DNA of 64,000 bases, taken from assembly GCA_003987775.1 (NCBI GenBank), contig RXJD01000060.1:45549-109548 (forward strand), read 5' to 3'. A program made the translations under genes and the position numbers. A model generated the notes under the pieces. That model was not told the DNA's origin, ran no database searches, and saw only the letters and a list, made by a program, of their open reading frames with translations. Shown piece after piece: positions 27,510-36,242 of this stretch. The DNA is from Mycobacterium sp. (GTDB lineage: Bacteria; Actinomycetota; Actinomycetes; Mycobacteriales; Mycobacteriaceae). How positions within the stretch are numbered: position 1 is the first letter of the stretch; the number at the start of each line of letters is the position of its first letter.

Positions 27510-28360
27510 TGACCCTGCTGAGGGTCAATCGAACTCACACCACCCCATCGCTTGGGCGGCCACACGATGAACCGGGCCTTGCCGATGACGTTGGCGACCG
27601 GCACGGTGCCTGCCGTGGGGTCACCCGTGCACTGCATCGGGCAGTGGGCGCGGGAATCCGCCGAGTGCGTGCGGTTGTCCCCCATCACCCACAACCGCCC
27701 CTCCGGCACGGTGACGGGCCCGAACTCGCTACCTAGGCACGGGTAGACCGACGGGTCGGCCATCATCGTGCTCGGGTCCAGGTACGGCTCCTTCAACGGC
27801 TTGCCGTTGACCGTCAGCCCGGTGTCCGCGCGACACTGCACCGTCTGCCCGCCGACTGCGATCACCCGCTTCACCAGGTCGTTTTCGTCGGGCGGCACGA
27901 AACCGATGAAGGACAGCGCATTCTGGACCCAGCGCACCAGGGTGTTGGGTGAGCGGATCGACTTGTAGCCGACGTTCCACGACGGCGGACCTTTGAAGAC
28001 GATGACGTCGCCCGGTTTCGGTGAGCTGAACCGGTAGGTCAGCTTGTCGACCATGATGCGGTCACCGACACATGTGGAGCACCCGTGCAGGGTGGGCTCC
28101 ATCGACTCCGAAGGAATCAGGTAGGGACGCGCCACGAAGGTCAGCATCACGTAGTAGAGCACGATCGCGACGACCGCGAGTGTGGTCAGTTCCCGCAGCG
28201 TCGAGCGCTTCTCGGGTTTGTCCTTCTTCCGCTTTCCCTTGGGATCGGCGACGGCCTCGCCCTCCGGATCGGTCTCCGGCGCAGCCGACTCCGGCTTGGC
28301 GGTGTCCGGCCGGCGCTCCGAGGGCGAGTCCTCCGGAGAAGAATCCTCAGTGTCAGTCAC
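27506..28360 (-). CDS. lepB: Signal peptidase I
   Basis: LepB cleaves Sec and Tat signal peptides at the outer face of the membrane. The 284-residue protein has an acidic, disordered cytoplasmic tail (about 1-55), one membrane segment (about 58-78), and the Ser-Lys dyad: Ser86 in PSESMEPTL and Lys164 in [11 protein letters not shown]. The box [13 protein letters not shown] is also present. GTG start at 28360. It follows rplS by 57 bases and is translationally coupled to rnhB. Confidence 0.96.
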   Translation of the reverse strand: MTDTEDSSPEDSPSERRPDTAKPESAAPETDPEGEAVADPKGKRKKDKPEKRSTLRELTTLAVVAIVLYYVMLTFVARPYLIPSESMEPTLHGCSTCVGDRIMVDKLTYRFSSPKPGDVIVFKGPPSWNVGYKSIRSPNTLVRWVQNALSFIGFVPPDENDLVKRVIAVGGQTVQCRADTGLTVNGKPLKEPYLDPSTMMADPSVYPCLGSEFGPVTVPEGRLWVMGDNRTHSADSRAHCPMQCTGDPTAGTVPVANVIGKARFIVWPPKRWGGVSSIDPQQGQ

Positions 28361-28417
28361 GAGATCAGGGTAGCCAGCACGAGGCGTGGGGCTGTGGACG
28401 CCGGGTCGCGTCCGCGG

Positions 28418-28759
28418 TCAGCGCTTTTCCTTGATCTTGGCCTTCTTGCCGCGGAGCTCACGCAGGTAGTACAGCTTGGCGCGGCGGACGTCGCCACGAG
28501 TCACCACCTCGATGTGGTCGATGTTCGGCGAGTGGACCGGGAAGGTCCGCTCGACGCCAACGCCGTAGCTCTCCTTGCGCACCGTGAACGTCTCGCGGAT
28601 GCCACCACCCTGGCGACGGATCACGACGCCCTTGAAGACCTGGATGCGCTCTTTGGCGCCCTCGATCACCTTGACGTGAACGTTGATGGTGTCGCCCGGG
28701 TTGAACGCGGGGATGTCGTCGCGCAGCGACGCCTGGTCGACGAAGTCCAGCCTGTTCAT
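28418..28759 (-). CDS. rplS: 50S ribosomal protein L19
   Basis: The 113-residue protein starts [31 protein letters not shown] and has the L19 core [25 protein letters not shown], ending in [13 protein letters not shown] 28759 has GAGGAAG about 12 bases upstream; upstream frame extensions are not family-like. A promoter-like motif lies about 150 bases before it. Confidence 0.97.
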   Translation of the reverse strand: MNRLDFVDQASLRDDIPAFNPGDTINVHVKVIEGAKERIQVFKGVVIRRQGGGIRETFTVRKESYGVGVERTFPVHSPNIDHIEVVTRGDVRRAKLYYLRELRGKKAKIKEKR

Positions 28760-29137
28760 TGGAAAGACACTTCCTCGGGGTTCGCGACTTGGCCGACCGC
28801 ACGCAGGCATGCGACGGTCACCAAGCCGATGGTTAGGGCTTCTTGGGTGTATCCCCCAGCAGGCGGTAGGCACCGGGCCCGCCGACAACCGCTGAACGAC
28901 AACTGGCCAATTGTGCCAGACGGGGCGCATGCAGTGAAAATCACAGGAAACTGTAGTGGTTCGCGACCGCCCTAAACCGCCTGCAAGTGGTACATATAGC
29001 TGGGGTCGAACCGCGCGGATCCAAACCCTTCCCAGGACCCGCTAAAGCCGGATACCCGGCGCAGATGGCACGGAATTGCGCAGCGGCCGCCCCGCACGGA
29101 TGCCTTGAAGAAGCCCGAGGATGCCGAAGGAGTGCCC
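28760..29137. other. Divergent region between rplS and lppW
   Basis: This 378-base region carries the rplS leader and promoter-like motif and the upstream sequence of lppW. Frames across it are short and not protein-like. No RNA gene was recognised. Confidence 0.5.
28905..28920 (-). promoter_or_regulatory. Promoter-like motif shared with rpsP
   Basis: On the minus strand this reads TCTGGCACAATTGGCC and is identical over 16 bases to the sequence 119-134 bases upstream of rpsP. CACAAT could be a -10; TTCACT lies 17 bases upstream of it as a -35. It is 146-161 bases before the rplS start. Confidence 0.5.
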
Positions 29138-30091
29138 ATGCGAGCCCGGCCGCTGACGTTGCTTTCCGCCGTAGCGGCGGCTGCGTTGGTGGTGGTGGCC
29201 GGGTGCGAGGCCACGGTCCACGCGAAAACGTTCAACTCCACCGATCAGACGGCGACCCAGCAGCAGGCCCAGCCGCAGCAGCAGCTGGTCGAGCTGTTGC
29301 TGCGGGCCATCACCCCCACCGCACAGCCGATGGCGCTGCCGAGTCTCACGCCGAGCGGGCTGGCCGGCGTGCAGGCGCGCATCCAGCAGGCCACCGACCA
29401 GGCTGCGGCCAGCGGCGCCACCCTAGCGGTGGCCATCCTTGACCGCGCGACCCACCAGCTGGTCTCCAACGGCAACACCCAGATCATCGCCACGGCGTCG
29501 GTGGCCAAACTGTTCATCGCCGATGACCTGCTGCTGCGAGAGTCCGAGGGCAGGTCGGTGCTCTCCCCCGAGGACCGCCAGTCACTGGATGTGATGCTGC
29601 AGTCGTCCGACGACGGGGCGGCCGAGCGTTTCTGGGGCCAGGACGGCGGCGACGCGATCATCACCCAGGTGGCGAGCCGGTACGGCCTGACCTCGACGGC
29701 GCCGCCCAGCGACGGGCGGTGGTGGAACACCATCAGTTCGGCGCCCGACCTGATCCGCTATTACGAAATGCTTCTCGACGGCTCGGGTGGGCTGCCCATG
29801 GAGCGCGCCAAGCTGATCGTCAACGACCTGGCCAAGTCGACCCCGACGGGCATCGACGGCTATCCCCAGCGCTTCGGGATCCCCGACGGTCTCTATGCGG
29901 AACCAGTCGCGGTCAAACAGGGCTGGATGTGCTGCATAGGCGCCGACTGGATGCATCTGTCGACCGGCGTAATCGGCAAAGACCGCCGCTACATCATGGT
30001 GATCGAGTCGCTGCAGCCCTCCGATGACGCGACTGCGCGCGACACCATCACCCAAGCGGTCAAGACGATCTTCCCCAACGGCCGCATCTAG
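29138..30091 (+). CDS. lppW: Lipoprotein with beta-lactamase-like fold (LppW-type)
   Basis: A signal peptide with a lipobox VVVAGC puts the lipidated Cys at residue 23. The ectodomain has beta-lactamase/PBP-like motifs: SVAK (Ser121, Lys124), SDD (about 157-159) and VKQGW (Lys260). It may bind or hydrolyse a beta-lactam-like or peptidoglycan ligand, but activity is unproven. GAAGGAG lies six bases before the ATG at 29138; the frame opens earlier at TTG 29105, which would put the signal peptide inside. Synteny with Rv2905, between rplS and trmD, supports the name. Confidence 0.88.
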   Translation: MRARPLTLLSAVAAAALVVVAGCEATVHAKTFNSTDQTATQQQAQPQQQLVELLLRAITPTAQPMALPSLTPSGLAGVQARIQQATDQAAASGATLAVAILDRATHQLVSNGNTQIIATASVAKLFIADDLLLRESEGRSVLSPEDRQSLDVMLQSSDDGAAERFWGQDGGDAIITQVASRYGLTSTAPPSDGRWWNTISSAPDLIRYYEMLLDGSGGLPMERAKLIVNDLAKSTPTGIDGYPQRFGIPDGLYAEPVAVKQGWMCCIGADWMHLSTGVIGKDRRYIMVIESLQPSDDATARDTITQAVKTIFPNGRI

Positions 30092-30102
30092 TGCATCACC
30101 GA

Positions 30103-30120
30103 GCCTGCAAAATTGCAGGC
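30103..30120. terminator. Convergent terminator hairpin between lppW and trmD
   Basis: GCCTGCAA (30103-30110) pairs with TTGCAGGC (30113-30120). It lies 11 bases after the lppW stop and about 74 bases past the trmD stop, so it can serve lppW and perhaps both genes. Confidence 0.6.
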
Positions 30121-30193
30121 CGCCACTCGCACTTTCGCTGCGGATTTACAGGGTGGATGAGTGCGCCCGGGTGTAGGGGGGTGGACGCCTAAA

Positions 30194-30880
30194 TCAGTCC
30201 AGCAGCTCCGGCCGGCGTTCCCGCGTCCGCTGCAGTGACACCTCGCGGCGCCAGGCGGCGATCCGCGCATGGTCACCCGACAGCAGAATCTCCGGGACGT
30301 CCAGGCCGCGCCAGCTCGGCGGGCGCGTATAACTGGGACCCTCGAGCAGGCGGTCCAGGCCCGGCGAGTGCGAATCGTGTTGAGCCGACGCAGGATTACC
30401 CAGCACACCGGTCATCAGTCGCAGCACGGCCTCGATCATCACCAGTGCCGCCGACTCGCCGCCGGGCAGCACGTAATCGCCGATCGACACCTCTTCCACG
30501 CGCATCCAGCGCGCGGAGTCCTCGACCACCCGCTGGTCGATGCCCTCGTAGCGCCCACAGGCGAAGACCAGATGCCGCTCCGAACTCCACCGCTGCGCGG
30601 TGGACTGGTCGAAGAGCACCCCGGCGGGACTGGGAACGACCAGAAGCGTGTCGTCCGAACAGATTTCGTCCAGCGCCTCACCCCATACCGGCGCCTTCAT
30701 GACCATGCCCGGTCCCCCGCCGTAGGGCGAGTCATCCACCGAATGGTGCAAGTCGTAGGTCCACCGCCGCAGATCGTGCACCTGCAGGTCGACGAGACCC
30801 GATGCAATAGCCTTGCCGGGCAGCGATTCCCGCAGCGGCTCGAGGTACGCCGGGAAGATTGTGACGACGTCGATTCTCAT
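30194..30880 (-). CDS. trmD: tRNA (guanine-N1)-methyltransferase
   Basis: TrmD methylates G37 of tRNAs and prevents +1 frameshifting. The 228-residue protein has [15 protein letters not shown], the conserved [17 protein letters not shown], the AdoMet knot with [15 protein letters not shown], and [24 protein letters not shown]. Its ATG overlaps the rimM stop as ATGA. Confidence 0.97.
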   Translation of the reverse strand: MRIDVVTIFPAYLEPLRESLPGKAIASGLVDLQVHDLRRWTYDLHHSVDDSPYGGGPGMVMKAPVWGEALDEICSDDTLLVVPSPAGVLFDQSTAQRWSSERHLVFACGRYEGIDQRVVEDSARWMRVEEVSIGDYVLPGGESAALVMIEAVLRLMTGVLGNPASAQHDSHSPGLDRLLEGPSYTRPPSWRGLDVPEILLSGDHARIAAWRREVSLQRTRERRPELLD

Positions 30881-31398
30881 TCCAGATCCAGCAGACCGTC
30901 CGGCGGTTCGATCTCGAGGGTGCCGTCGTCCAGCGACACCGACGTCACGATCGCGCTGACGAACGGCACCAGCAGTTCACCGGATTCGCTTTTGACGGCG
31001 AGCAATTCGCCGCCTGCGGTATGCAGGACCTCCGCGACCACGCCGATCTCCTGACCCGCTGCGGTGCGGACCCGGAGTCCCTCCAGCTGGTGGTCGTAGT
31101 AGGTGTCCGGCTCGTCGATCGGTGGCAACTCGTCGGAGTCGATGACGAATAGGCAGCCGCGCATCGCGTCGGCGGTGTCACGGTCGGCGACCCCGGCCAG
31201 GCGCACCAGCAGCCGGGCGCCGTGCGGGCGCGCCTTTTCGACGACGTAGCTGCGGGCCGGACCCGGATCGCGGGGCTTCTTGGCGCGCAGGGTGGCACCC
31301 GGCGCGAACCGGACGTCGGGATCGTCGGTGCGAACGTCGACGACGAGTTCGCCGGTGATGCCGTGCGCCTTGGCCACGCGCCCGACGATCAGCTCCAT
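30877..31398 (-). CDS. rimM: 16S rRNA processing protein RimM
   Basis: RimM helps 30S head assembly, binding S19. The 173-residue protein has the N-domain [27 protein letters not shown] and a PRC-barrel C-domain ([11 protein letters not shown] ... [11 protein letters not shown]). It is placed between the KH gene and trmD, 10 bases after the former. Confidence 0.95.
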   Translation of the reverse strand: MELIVGRVAKAHGITGELVVDVRTDDPDVRFAPGATLRAKKPRDPGPARSYVVEKARPHGARLLVRLAGVADRDTADAMRGCLFVIDSDELPPIDEPDTYYDHQLEGLRVRTAAGQEIGVVAEVLHTAGGELLAVKSESGELLVPFVSAIVTSVSLDDGTLEIEPPDGLLDLE

Positions 31399-31408
31399 GT
31401 GAGCGCTG

Positions 31409-31651
31409 CTATTGGTCGGTGTCCACCACGTCGACGCGGATTCCGCGGCCGCCGATACCGGCGACCAGGGTGCGCAGCGCGGTGGCGGTACGTCCGCCCC
31501 GGCCGATCACCTTGCCCAGGTCGTCAGGGTGGACGTGGACCTCGACGGTGCGCCCGCGACGGCTGGTCACCAGGTCGACCCGGACGTCGTCAGGATTGTC
31601 GACGATGCCACGGACCAGGTGTTCGACGGCGTCGACCACGACGGTGCTCAT
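31409..31651 (-). CDS. KH-domain RNA-binding protein
   Basis: The 80-residue protein is a single KH domain with the RNA-binding GxxG loop in [16 protein letters not shown]. The family (KhpA/YlqC) lies next to rpsP in most Gram-positive bacteria and is thought to act as an RNA chaperone linked to translation or cell-envelope growth. ATG 31651, 8 bases after the rpsP stop. Confidence 0.94.
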   Translation of the reverse strand: MSTVVVDAVEHLVRGIVDNPDDVRVDLVTSRRGRTVEVHVHPDDLGKVIGRGGRTATALRTLVAGIGGRGIRVDVVDTDQ

Positions 31652-31659
31652 GGCGCCGG

Positions 31660-32142
31660 TCAGCTTTCGGTGGCTTCGGACTGCTCGCCGGCTTCGGCCG
31701 GTGCCTCCGCCGCGGCGTCGGCGGGCGTCTCGTCGCCCTTGGCGGCCTTCTTCGGCGCGGACTTCTTCTTCGGCTTGGTGGCCTCGGTGGTGGGTCCGCC
31801 GTCGGCGGCCGCCAGCGCGGCGTTGAAGAGCTCGAGCTTGCTGGGCTTGGCCGGCTTGACCTTCAGACGGCCCTCGGCACCGGGCAGGCCCTTGAACTTC
31901 TGCCAGTCACCGGTGATCTTCAGCAGCTTGAGGACGGGCTCGGTGGGCTGGGCGCCGACGCCGAGCCAGTACTGCGCGCGCTCGGAGTCGATCTCGATCA
32001 GGCTCGGCTCTTCCTTCGGGTGGTAGCGGCCGATGACCTCGATGGAACGACCGTCGCGACGGGTGCGCGCGTCGGCAACCGCGATGCGGTACTGGGGATT
32101 GCGGATCTTGCCAAGCCGGGTGAGTTTGATCTTCACAGCCAT
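31660..32142 (-). CDS. rpsP: 30S ribosomal protein S16
   Basis: The 160-residue protein starts [32 protein letters not shown] and has the S16 core to about residue 90. The rest is a mycobacterial Lys/Ala/Glu-rich tail ([14 protein letters not shown] ... [16 protein letters not shown]). GGAGAG precedes the ATG. It heads the set rpsP-KH-rimM-trmD. Confidence 0.97.
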   Translation of the reverse strand: MAVKIKLTRLGKIRNPQYRIAVADARTRRDGRSIEVIGRYHPKEEPSLIEIDSERAQYWLGVGAQPTEPVLKLLKITGDWQKFKGLPGAEGRLKVKPAKPSKLELFNAALAAADGGPTTEATKPKKKSAPKKAAKGDETPADAAAEAPAEAGEQSEATES

Positions 32143-32260
32143 GGTTAAGCGACTCTCCTGTGGTGTCACGCTGCAATTCAGCGACGGGGGCGGGATGCCC
32201 GGGTCCGGTTTTGCCTCGCGTGTGTGACCACCCGGCGATCGTGATCGCGGGGCGGACAGC

Positions 32261-32276
32261 GGCCAATTGTGCCAGA
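32261..32276 (-). promoter_or_regulatory. Promoter-like motif shared with rplS
   Basis: The 16 bases (minus strand TCTGGCACAATTGGCC) are identical to those upstream of rplS and lie 119-134 bases before rpsP. TTAACG lies 19 bases upstream of CACAAT as a possible -35. Both genes encode ribosomal proteins that are encoded in one operon in E. coli. Confidence 0.5.
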
Positions 32277-32346
32277 ACGGGGTCCCCGGGCGTTAATTGG
32301 CGTGGCGACCGCAAGAGCGGGCGCTGCGCCGCGCCGCGCCGCGCTC

Positions 32347-32400
32347 AGATTGCCGTCATGGTCGTGTCCGGGGGCCGTGGCACGACCCTGACGGCAATCT
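32347..32400. terminator. Long hairpin downstream of the SnoaL-like gene
   Basis: Two 20-base arms (32347-32366 and 32381-32400) match with one mismatch around a 14-base loop. It begins 19 bases after the stop of the SnoaL-like gene and lies about 70 bases upstream of the rpsP promoter-like motif. It has no T-run. It probably insulates rpsP from upstream transcription. Confidence 0.65.
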
Positions 32401-32418
32401 CGGCGACAGTGCACCCAG

Positions 32419-32838
32419 CTACATGACCTTCTGGAACGTCTTGGTCTCGACACGGCGGGTCATCCGCCAGCCCTCGGCCGTCCGCACGAACTCGTCGTCG
32501 TACCAGAGCCCGCAGAACAGGATCTGCTCCTTGTCGCCGCCGAGCACCATCGGGTTGAAGCAGATCACCCGCGACGAAGCCGTGTCGCCGTCGATGCGAA
32601 CCGAGAAGTTTCCCAGCATGTGCGAGTACACCGGGAAGTTCGGCAACACCTCCGACAGCCACTTCTTCACCTCGGGGTACTCGCCGGCGATCCCGCCCAG
32701 GGCGGTGTAGTCGATGTGCGCGTCGGGGGTGAAAACCTTGTCCAGGTCGTCGAATCGGCGCTGGTCGATCGCCGTGGAGTAGTCGACGAGAAGCTGCTGG
32801 ATCTCCAGCCGATCGGATATCTCTTCCAGGCTCAACAT
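32419..32838 (-). CDS. SnoaL-like (NTF2-fold) protein, Rv2910c-type
   Basis: The protein of about 139 residues has the NTF2-like SnoaL fold: SLEEISDRLEIQQLLVDYSTAIDQRRFDDLDKVFTPDAHIDYTALGG and a C-terminal sheet LFCGLWYDDEFVRTAEGWRMTRRVET. Members of this fold include cyclases, dehydratases and isomerases; the Asp and His in the pocket (DYSTAID, HIDY) fit an enzyme, but the reaction is unknown. ATG 32838 matches the family start as I recall it; GTG 32853 is five codons further upstream. It is divergent from dacB2. Confidence 0.85.
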   Translation of the reverse strand: MLSLEEISDRLEIQQLLVDYSTAIDQRRFDDLDKVFTPDAHIDYTALGGIAGEYPEVKKWLSEVLPNFPVYSHMLGNFSVRIDGDTASSRVICFNPMVLGGDKEQILFCGLWYDDEFVRTAEGWRMTRRVETKTFQKVM

Positions 32839-32845
32839 GTCTCGA

Positions 32846-32874
32846 TTCAACACCGCGGTCCCGAACGATAAAAT
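32846..32874 (+). promoter_or_regulatory. dacB2 promoter, predicted leaderless
   Basis: TTCAAC (32846-32851) and TAAAAT (32869-32874) are separated by 17 bases. The -10 ends eight bases before the dacB2 ATG, so transcription would start at or next to the ATG. No ribosome-binding site is visible. Confidence 0.7.
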
Positions 32875-32882
32875 GTGCCTCC

Positions 32883-33761
32883 ATGCGAAAGCTCATCGCC
32901 GCGGCCGCCGCGCTGCTCACGGTTACGTTGCCGGGCGCCATCCCGGTGGCGCACGCGGACACCGACGTCCAACAGGCAGCGGGTTCGATGCCCATTCCCG
33001 ACGGTCCGGCGCAGACCTGGATCGTCGCCGACATGGACAGCGGTCAGGTGCTGGCCGGCCGCGAGCAGAACGTCGCCCACCCGCCGGCGAGCACCATCAA
33101 GGTGCTGCTCGCGCTCGTCGTGCTGGACGAGGTGCCGCTGGACTCCACGGTCGTCGCCGACCTCACCGATACCGCCGTCGAGTGCAACTGCGTCGGGGTG
33201 AAGGTGGGCCACAGCTACACCGCGCGCCAACTGCTCGACGGCCTGCTGCTGGTGTCGGGCAACGACGCCGCCAACACGCTGGCCGACATGCTGGGCGGCC
33301 AACAGGTCGCGGTGGCCAAGATGAACGCCAAGGCCGCGTCGCTGGGGGCGTCGAACACCCATGCGGCGACGCCTTCCGGACTGGACGGGCCCGACGACTC
33401 CGGCTGGTCGACGGCGCATGACCTGGCGGTGATCTTCCGCGCGGCCATGGCGAACCCGACGTTCGCCAGCATCACCGCCGAGCCGTCGGCGATGTTCCCC
33501 GGCGAGAACGGCGACCAGCCGATCCTGAACCAGGATGAGTTGCTCGCGCGCTACCCCGGTGCCATCGGCGGCAAGACCGGGTTCACCAACGCGGCCCGCA
33601 AGACTTTCGTCGGAGCGGCTAGCCGTGGCGGCCGGCGACTGGTGATCGCCATGATGTACGGCCTGGTCAAAGAGGGTGGGCCGACCTACTGGGATCAGGC
33701 GGCCAGCTTGTTCGACTGGGGCTTCGCGCTGGGCCCGCAGGCGGGCATCGGCTCGCTGTAG
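32883..33761 (+). CDS. dacB2: D-alanyl-D-alanine carboxypeptidase DacB2
   Basis: This penicillin-binding protein trims the terminal D-Ala of peptidoglycan stem peptides outside the membrane. The 292-residue protein has a signal peptide ending AHA (residue 25) and the three active-site motifs: SxxK as STIK (Ser70, Lys73), SGN (Ser125) and KTG (Lys231). Two Cys in ECNC (101-103) may form a disulfide. It lacks a clear C-terminal membrane anchor. A strong promoter overlaps the upstream divergent gene start. Confidence 0.95.
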   Translation: MRKLIAAAAALLTVTLPGAIPVAHADTDVQQAAGSMPIPDGPAQTWIVADMDSGQVLAGREQNVAHPPASTIKVLLALVVLDEVPLDSTVVADLTDTAVECNCVGVKVGHSYTARQLLDGLLLVSGNDAANTLADMLGGQQVAVAKMNAKAASLGASNTHAATPSGLDGPDDSGWSTAHDLAVIFRAAMANPTFASITAEPSAMFPGENGDQPILNQDELLARYPGAIGGKTGFTNAARKTFVGAASRGGRRLVIAMMYGLVKEGGPTYWDQAASLFDWGFALGPQAGIGSL

Positions 33762-33774
33762 CAGCGGCGGAGCG

Positions 33775-34377
33775 TCAGGCGGTGACGCTCGGCCAGGCCG
33801 CGGTGAGCAGCGCGGTCAACACCGGAATCCTGCGCTCGGCGATCTCGGGCTGTGGCAGCACCCCCTCGACCACCGCGGCTCCGTCGAAGACGTTGGTGAG
33901 CAGGGCCACCAGCACCGGAAAGGAATCGTCCGGGAAGCCGTCCGCGCCGGGCATCGCACGCGCCGCGTCGAAGATCTTCGCCGAGTACTGCCCCAACTCG
34001 TGTTGCAGCGTCTCTCGGAGCTTCTCGTCGGTACGCGCGGCGATGAGCAGTTCATAGAGCACCGCGTTCGTCGGGCCGCCGGTGATGTCGCGCAGGATCG
34101 TCAGCGCCGCTTGCAGTGCCGGCTGGTCGGCCGGTATCTCGGCGACCTGCTTGTTGAAGGTTTCCAGCTGCCGGCGCAGCACCTCGGACGCGGTGGCCGC
34201 CATGAAATCGCCCATCGTCTCGAAGTGACGGAACAGGGCGCCCACCGATACCCCGGCGCGTTTGGTGATCACCGCGGCCGAGGCCCGGGCATATCCCACC
34301 TCGATGATGGTGTCGATGCAGGCCTGCAGGAGCCGGCCGACGGTCTCCTCGCGCCGCTGCTGCTGCGTCCTGGCCAT
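33775..34377 (-). CDS. TetR-family regulator (Rv2912c-type)
   Basis: The 200-residue protein has the TetR helix-turn-helix: LLQACIDTIIEVGYARASAAVITKRAGVSVGALFRHFETMGDFMA. The C-terminal ligand domain is all-helical. Its ATG is one base after the stop of the amidohydrolase, so the pair is coupled. It likely controls its own operon through the palindrome at 36206-36233. Confidence 0.92.
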   Translation of the reverse strand: MARTQQQRREETVGRLLQACIDTIIEVGYARASAAVITKRAGVSVGALFRHFETMGDFMAATASEVLRRQLETFNKQVAEIPADQPALQAALTILRDITGGPTNAVLYELLIAARTDEKLRETLQHELGQYSAKIFDAARAMPGADGFPDDSFPVLVALLTNVFDGAAVVEGVLPQPEIAERRIPVLTALLTAAWPSVTA

Positions 34378-34378
34378 C

Positions 34379-36166
34379 TCAGGCCGACAGGCTCATCGCT
34401 GCCGACTGGCGCTCGCCGGCGCGCAGGTAACGGCCCGACTTCACGGTCTGGCCGTAGCCTTCGCGGAACTCGCCGTTGCGGTAGACGACAGCACCCCCCA
34501 CACCGGTGGCGACCACGGTCGCGTCATTGCGGTTGACCATGCGCCGCAGGCCGCCGTAGAAGGGCACCGCCTCCTCGTGGTAGCCGTCCACCGAGTCATC
34601 CAGGTGGGCGGGGTCGATCACCACGAAATCCGCACGGTCGCCCTCACGCAGCGTGCCGGCGTTGAGCCCGAACCACTCGGCGACCTCGGCGGTGAGGCGG
34701 TAGATCGCTCGTTCCGGCGTCAGGAACGGCGACCCGGCCCGCTGCGCCTCCTGGATGCGCTTGAGCAGTCGCAGCGGGAAGTTGTAGAAGGCCATGTTGC
34801 GCAGGTGAGCGCCGGCGTCGGAGAAGCCCATGTGGATGCTGGGGTCGGCGGCCAGCTTGTCCAGCTGCTTGGGCCGGTGGTTGGCAACGATGGTCGTCCA
34901 GCGCACGTTGCGCTCGCCGTTCTCGACCAGAATGTCGAGGAACGCGTCCAGCGGATGCAGCCCGCGTTCGTCGGCGATCGCGCCGAAGCTCTTGCCGACC
35001 AGCGACTCGTCGGGGCACTCCACGATCACCGCGTCGTGGAAGTCGCGGTGCCACAACGAGGGTCCGAGCTTGCGCCGGTCGAACTGCCGACGGAATTCCC
35101 GACGATAGGACTCGTCTGCCAGTAACTCGTTGCGCTGCAACTGATCCCGCAGGTGCAGCGCGGCCGTACCGGCGCCGAATTCTTCGAAGACCGGCAGATC
35201 GATTCCGTCGGAATACAATTCGAACGGCACCGGCAGGTGCTGGAAGCGCACGCTGGCGCCCAGCAGTTTGTTGAGCACCCGGGTGCCGCGGCCGAAGGTG
35301 TGCACCGCCAGCGGCATCGACTTGGCGTCCGCCGACACCAGCATGCTCATCCGGACGCCCTTGCGCCGGTTGAGAAGCCGGCTGCTGGTCAGGAAGAACA
35401 TCAGCGGGGACACCGGGCTGTTGACGTTGGGTGCGCTCTGCAGAATACGGCCGCGCTTGCGCAGCACCTTGATCAGGCGGCGCCGCTCGCGCCAGGTCGC
35501 GAAGGTCGAGGGCAGTGCCCGTGACCGGAACCGTTCCCCGTCGAGCTTGTCGATCGGCGCGTCCATCCCGGACATGCCGAGCATCCCGGCATCGAGCGCC
35601 TCGTCCAGCATTCGCGCCATCTTCTCCAGCTCGGCATCGGTGGGGCGCACGGTTTCGTCGGTGGCCCGCTCGAGTCCCAGCACCGCGGTCCGCAGATCCG
35701 AATGACCGAGCATGGAGCTCACGTTCGGCCCCAGCGGCAGCGCGTCGATCGCCTCGACGTACTCCGCCGGCGACGACCACGTCTTGTTGTTCTGCAGCGC
35801 GCCCAGGACGAAGTCGCGCGGCACCGCCTCGACGCGGCTGAACAGGTCGGCGGCGTCTTCGGAGTTGGCGTACACCGTCGACAGTGAGCAGTTGCCCAGC
35901 ATCAAGGTGGTGATCCCGTGGCGTACCGACTCACGCAGACCCGGGTCGAGCAGAATCTCGGCGTCGTAGTGGGTGTGGACGTCGATGAAGCCGGGCGCGA
36001 TCCACTTTCCCTTGGCGTCGATCACCTCCGGACATCCCGTCTCGTCCAGCGGGCCGGCCGATACGGTGGCGACCACGCCGTCACGGATGCCCAGGCTCCG
36101 TTTCTGTGGCTTGGCGCCGGTTCCGTCAAACCACAGGCCGTCGCGGATGATCACGTCGAAAGTCAC
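34379..36166 (-). CDS. Amidohydrolase, N-acyl-D-amino-acid deacylase-like (Rv2913c-type)
   Basis: The 595-residue protein starts MTFDVIIRDGLWFDGTGAKP and has the metal-binding DVHTHYDAE, the later HSDLR and HRDFHDAVI, and GFSDAGAHLRNM with the catalytic Asp. It closes with LREGDRADFVVIDP, the beta-sandwich typical of the family. The annotated function, removal of N-acyl groups from D-amino acids, comes from family similarity; the real substrate is unknown. GTG 36166 follows GGAGGAACT; the longer frame to 36229 is not family-like. It forms an operon with the TetR gene. Confidence 0.9.
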   Translation of the reverse strand: MTFDVIIRDGLWFDGTGAKPQKRSLGIRDGVVATVSAGPLDETGCPEVIDAKGKWIAPGFIDVHTHYDAEILLDPGLRESVRHGITTLMLGNCSLSTVYANSEDAADLFSRVEAVPRDFVLGALQNNKTWSSPAEYVEAIDALPLGPNVSSMLGHSDLRTAVLGLERATDETVRPTDAELEKMARMLDEALDAGMLGMSGMDAPIDKLDGERFRSRALPSTFATWRERRRLIKVLRKRGRILQSAPNVNSPVSPLMFFLTSSRLLNRRKGVRMSMLVSADAKSMPLAVHTFGRGTRVLNKLLGASVRFQHLPVPFELYSDGIDLPVFEEFGAGTAALHLRDQLQRNELLADESYRREFRRQFDRRKLGPSLWHRDFHDAVIVECPDESLVGKSFGAIADERGLHPLDAFLDILVENGERNVRWTTIVANHRPKQLDKLAADPSIHMGFSDAGAHLRNMAFYNFPLRLLKRIQEAQRAGSPFLTPERAIYRLTAEVAEWFGLNAGTLREGDRADFVVIDPAHLDDSVDGYHEEAVPFYGGLRRMVNRNDATVVATGVGGAVVYRNGEFREGYGQTVKSGRYLRAGERQSAAMSLSA

Positions 36167-36205
36167 AGTTCCTCCAAGAATGGCTGGCTGGGCTGCCACG
36201 AAGCT

Positions 36206-36233
36206 AACATAGATAGCGATCGCTCGCAATCTT
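36206..36233. promoter_or_regulatory. Candidate TetR operator overlapping a promoter
   Basis: The centre AGCGATCGCT (36215-36224) is a perfect 10-base palindrome; the halves match at 10 of 14 positions over 28 bases. On the minus strand TATGTT (36206-36211) is a good -10, and the palindrome fills the spacer upstream of it. This is where a TetR repressor would block the operon. Confidence 0.55.
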
Positions 36234-36242
36234 TCCCAAGGT

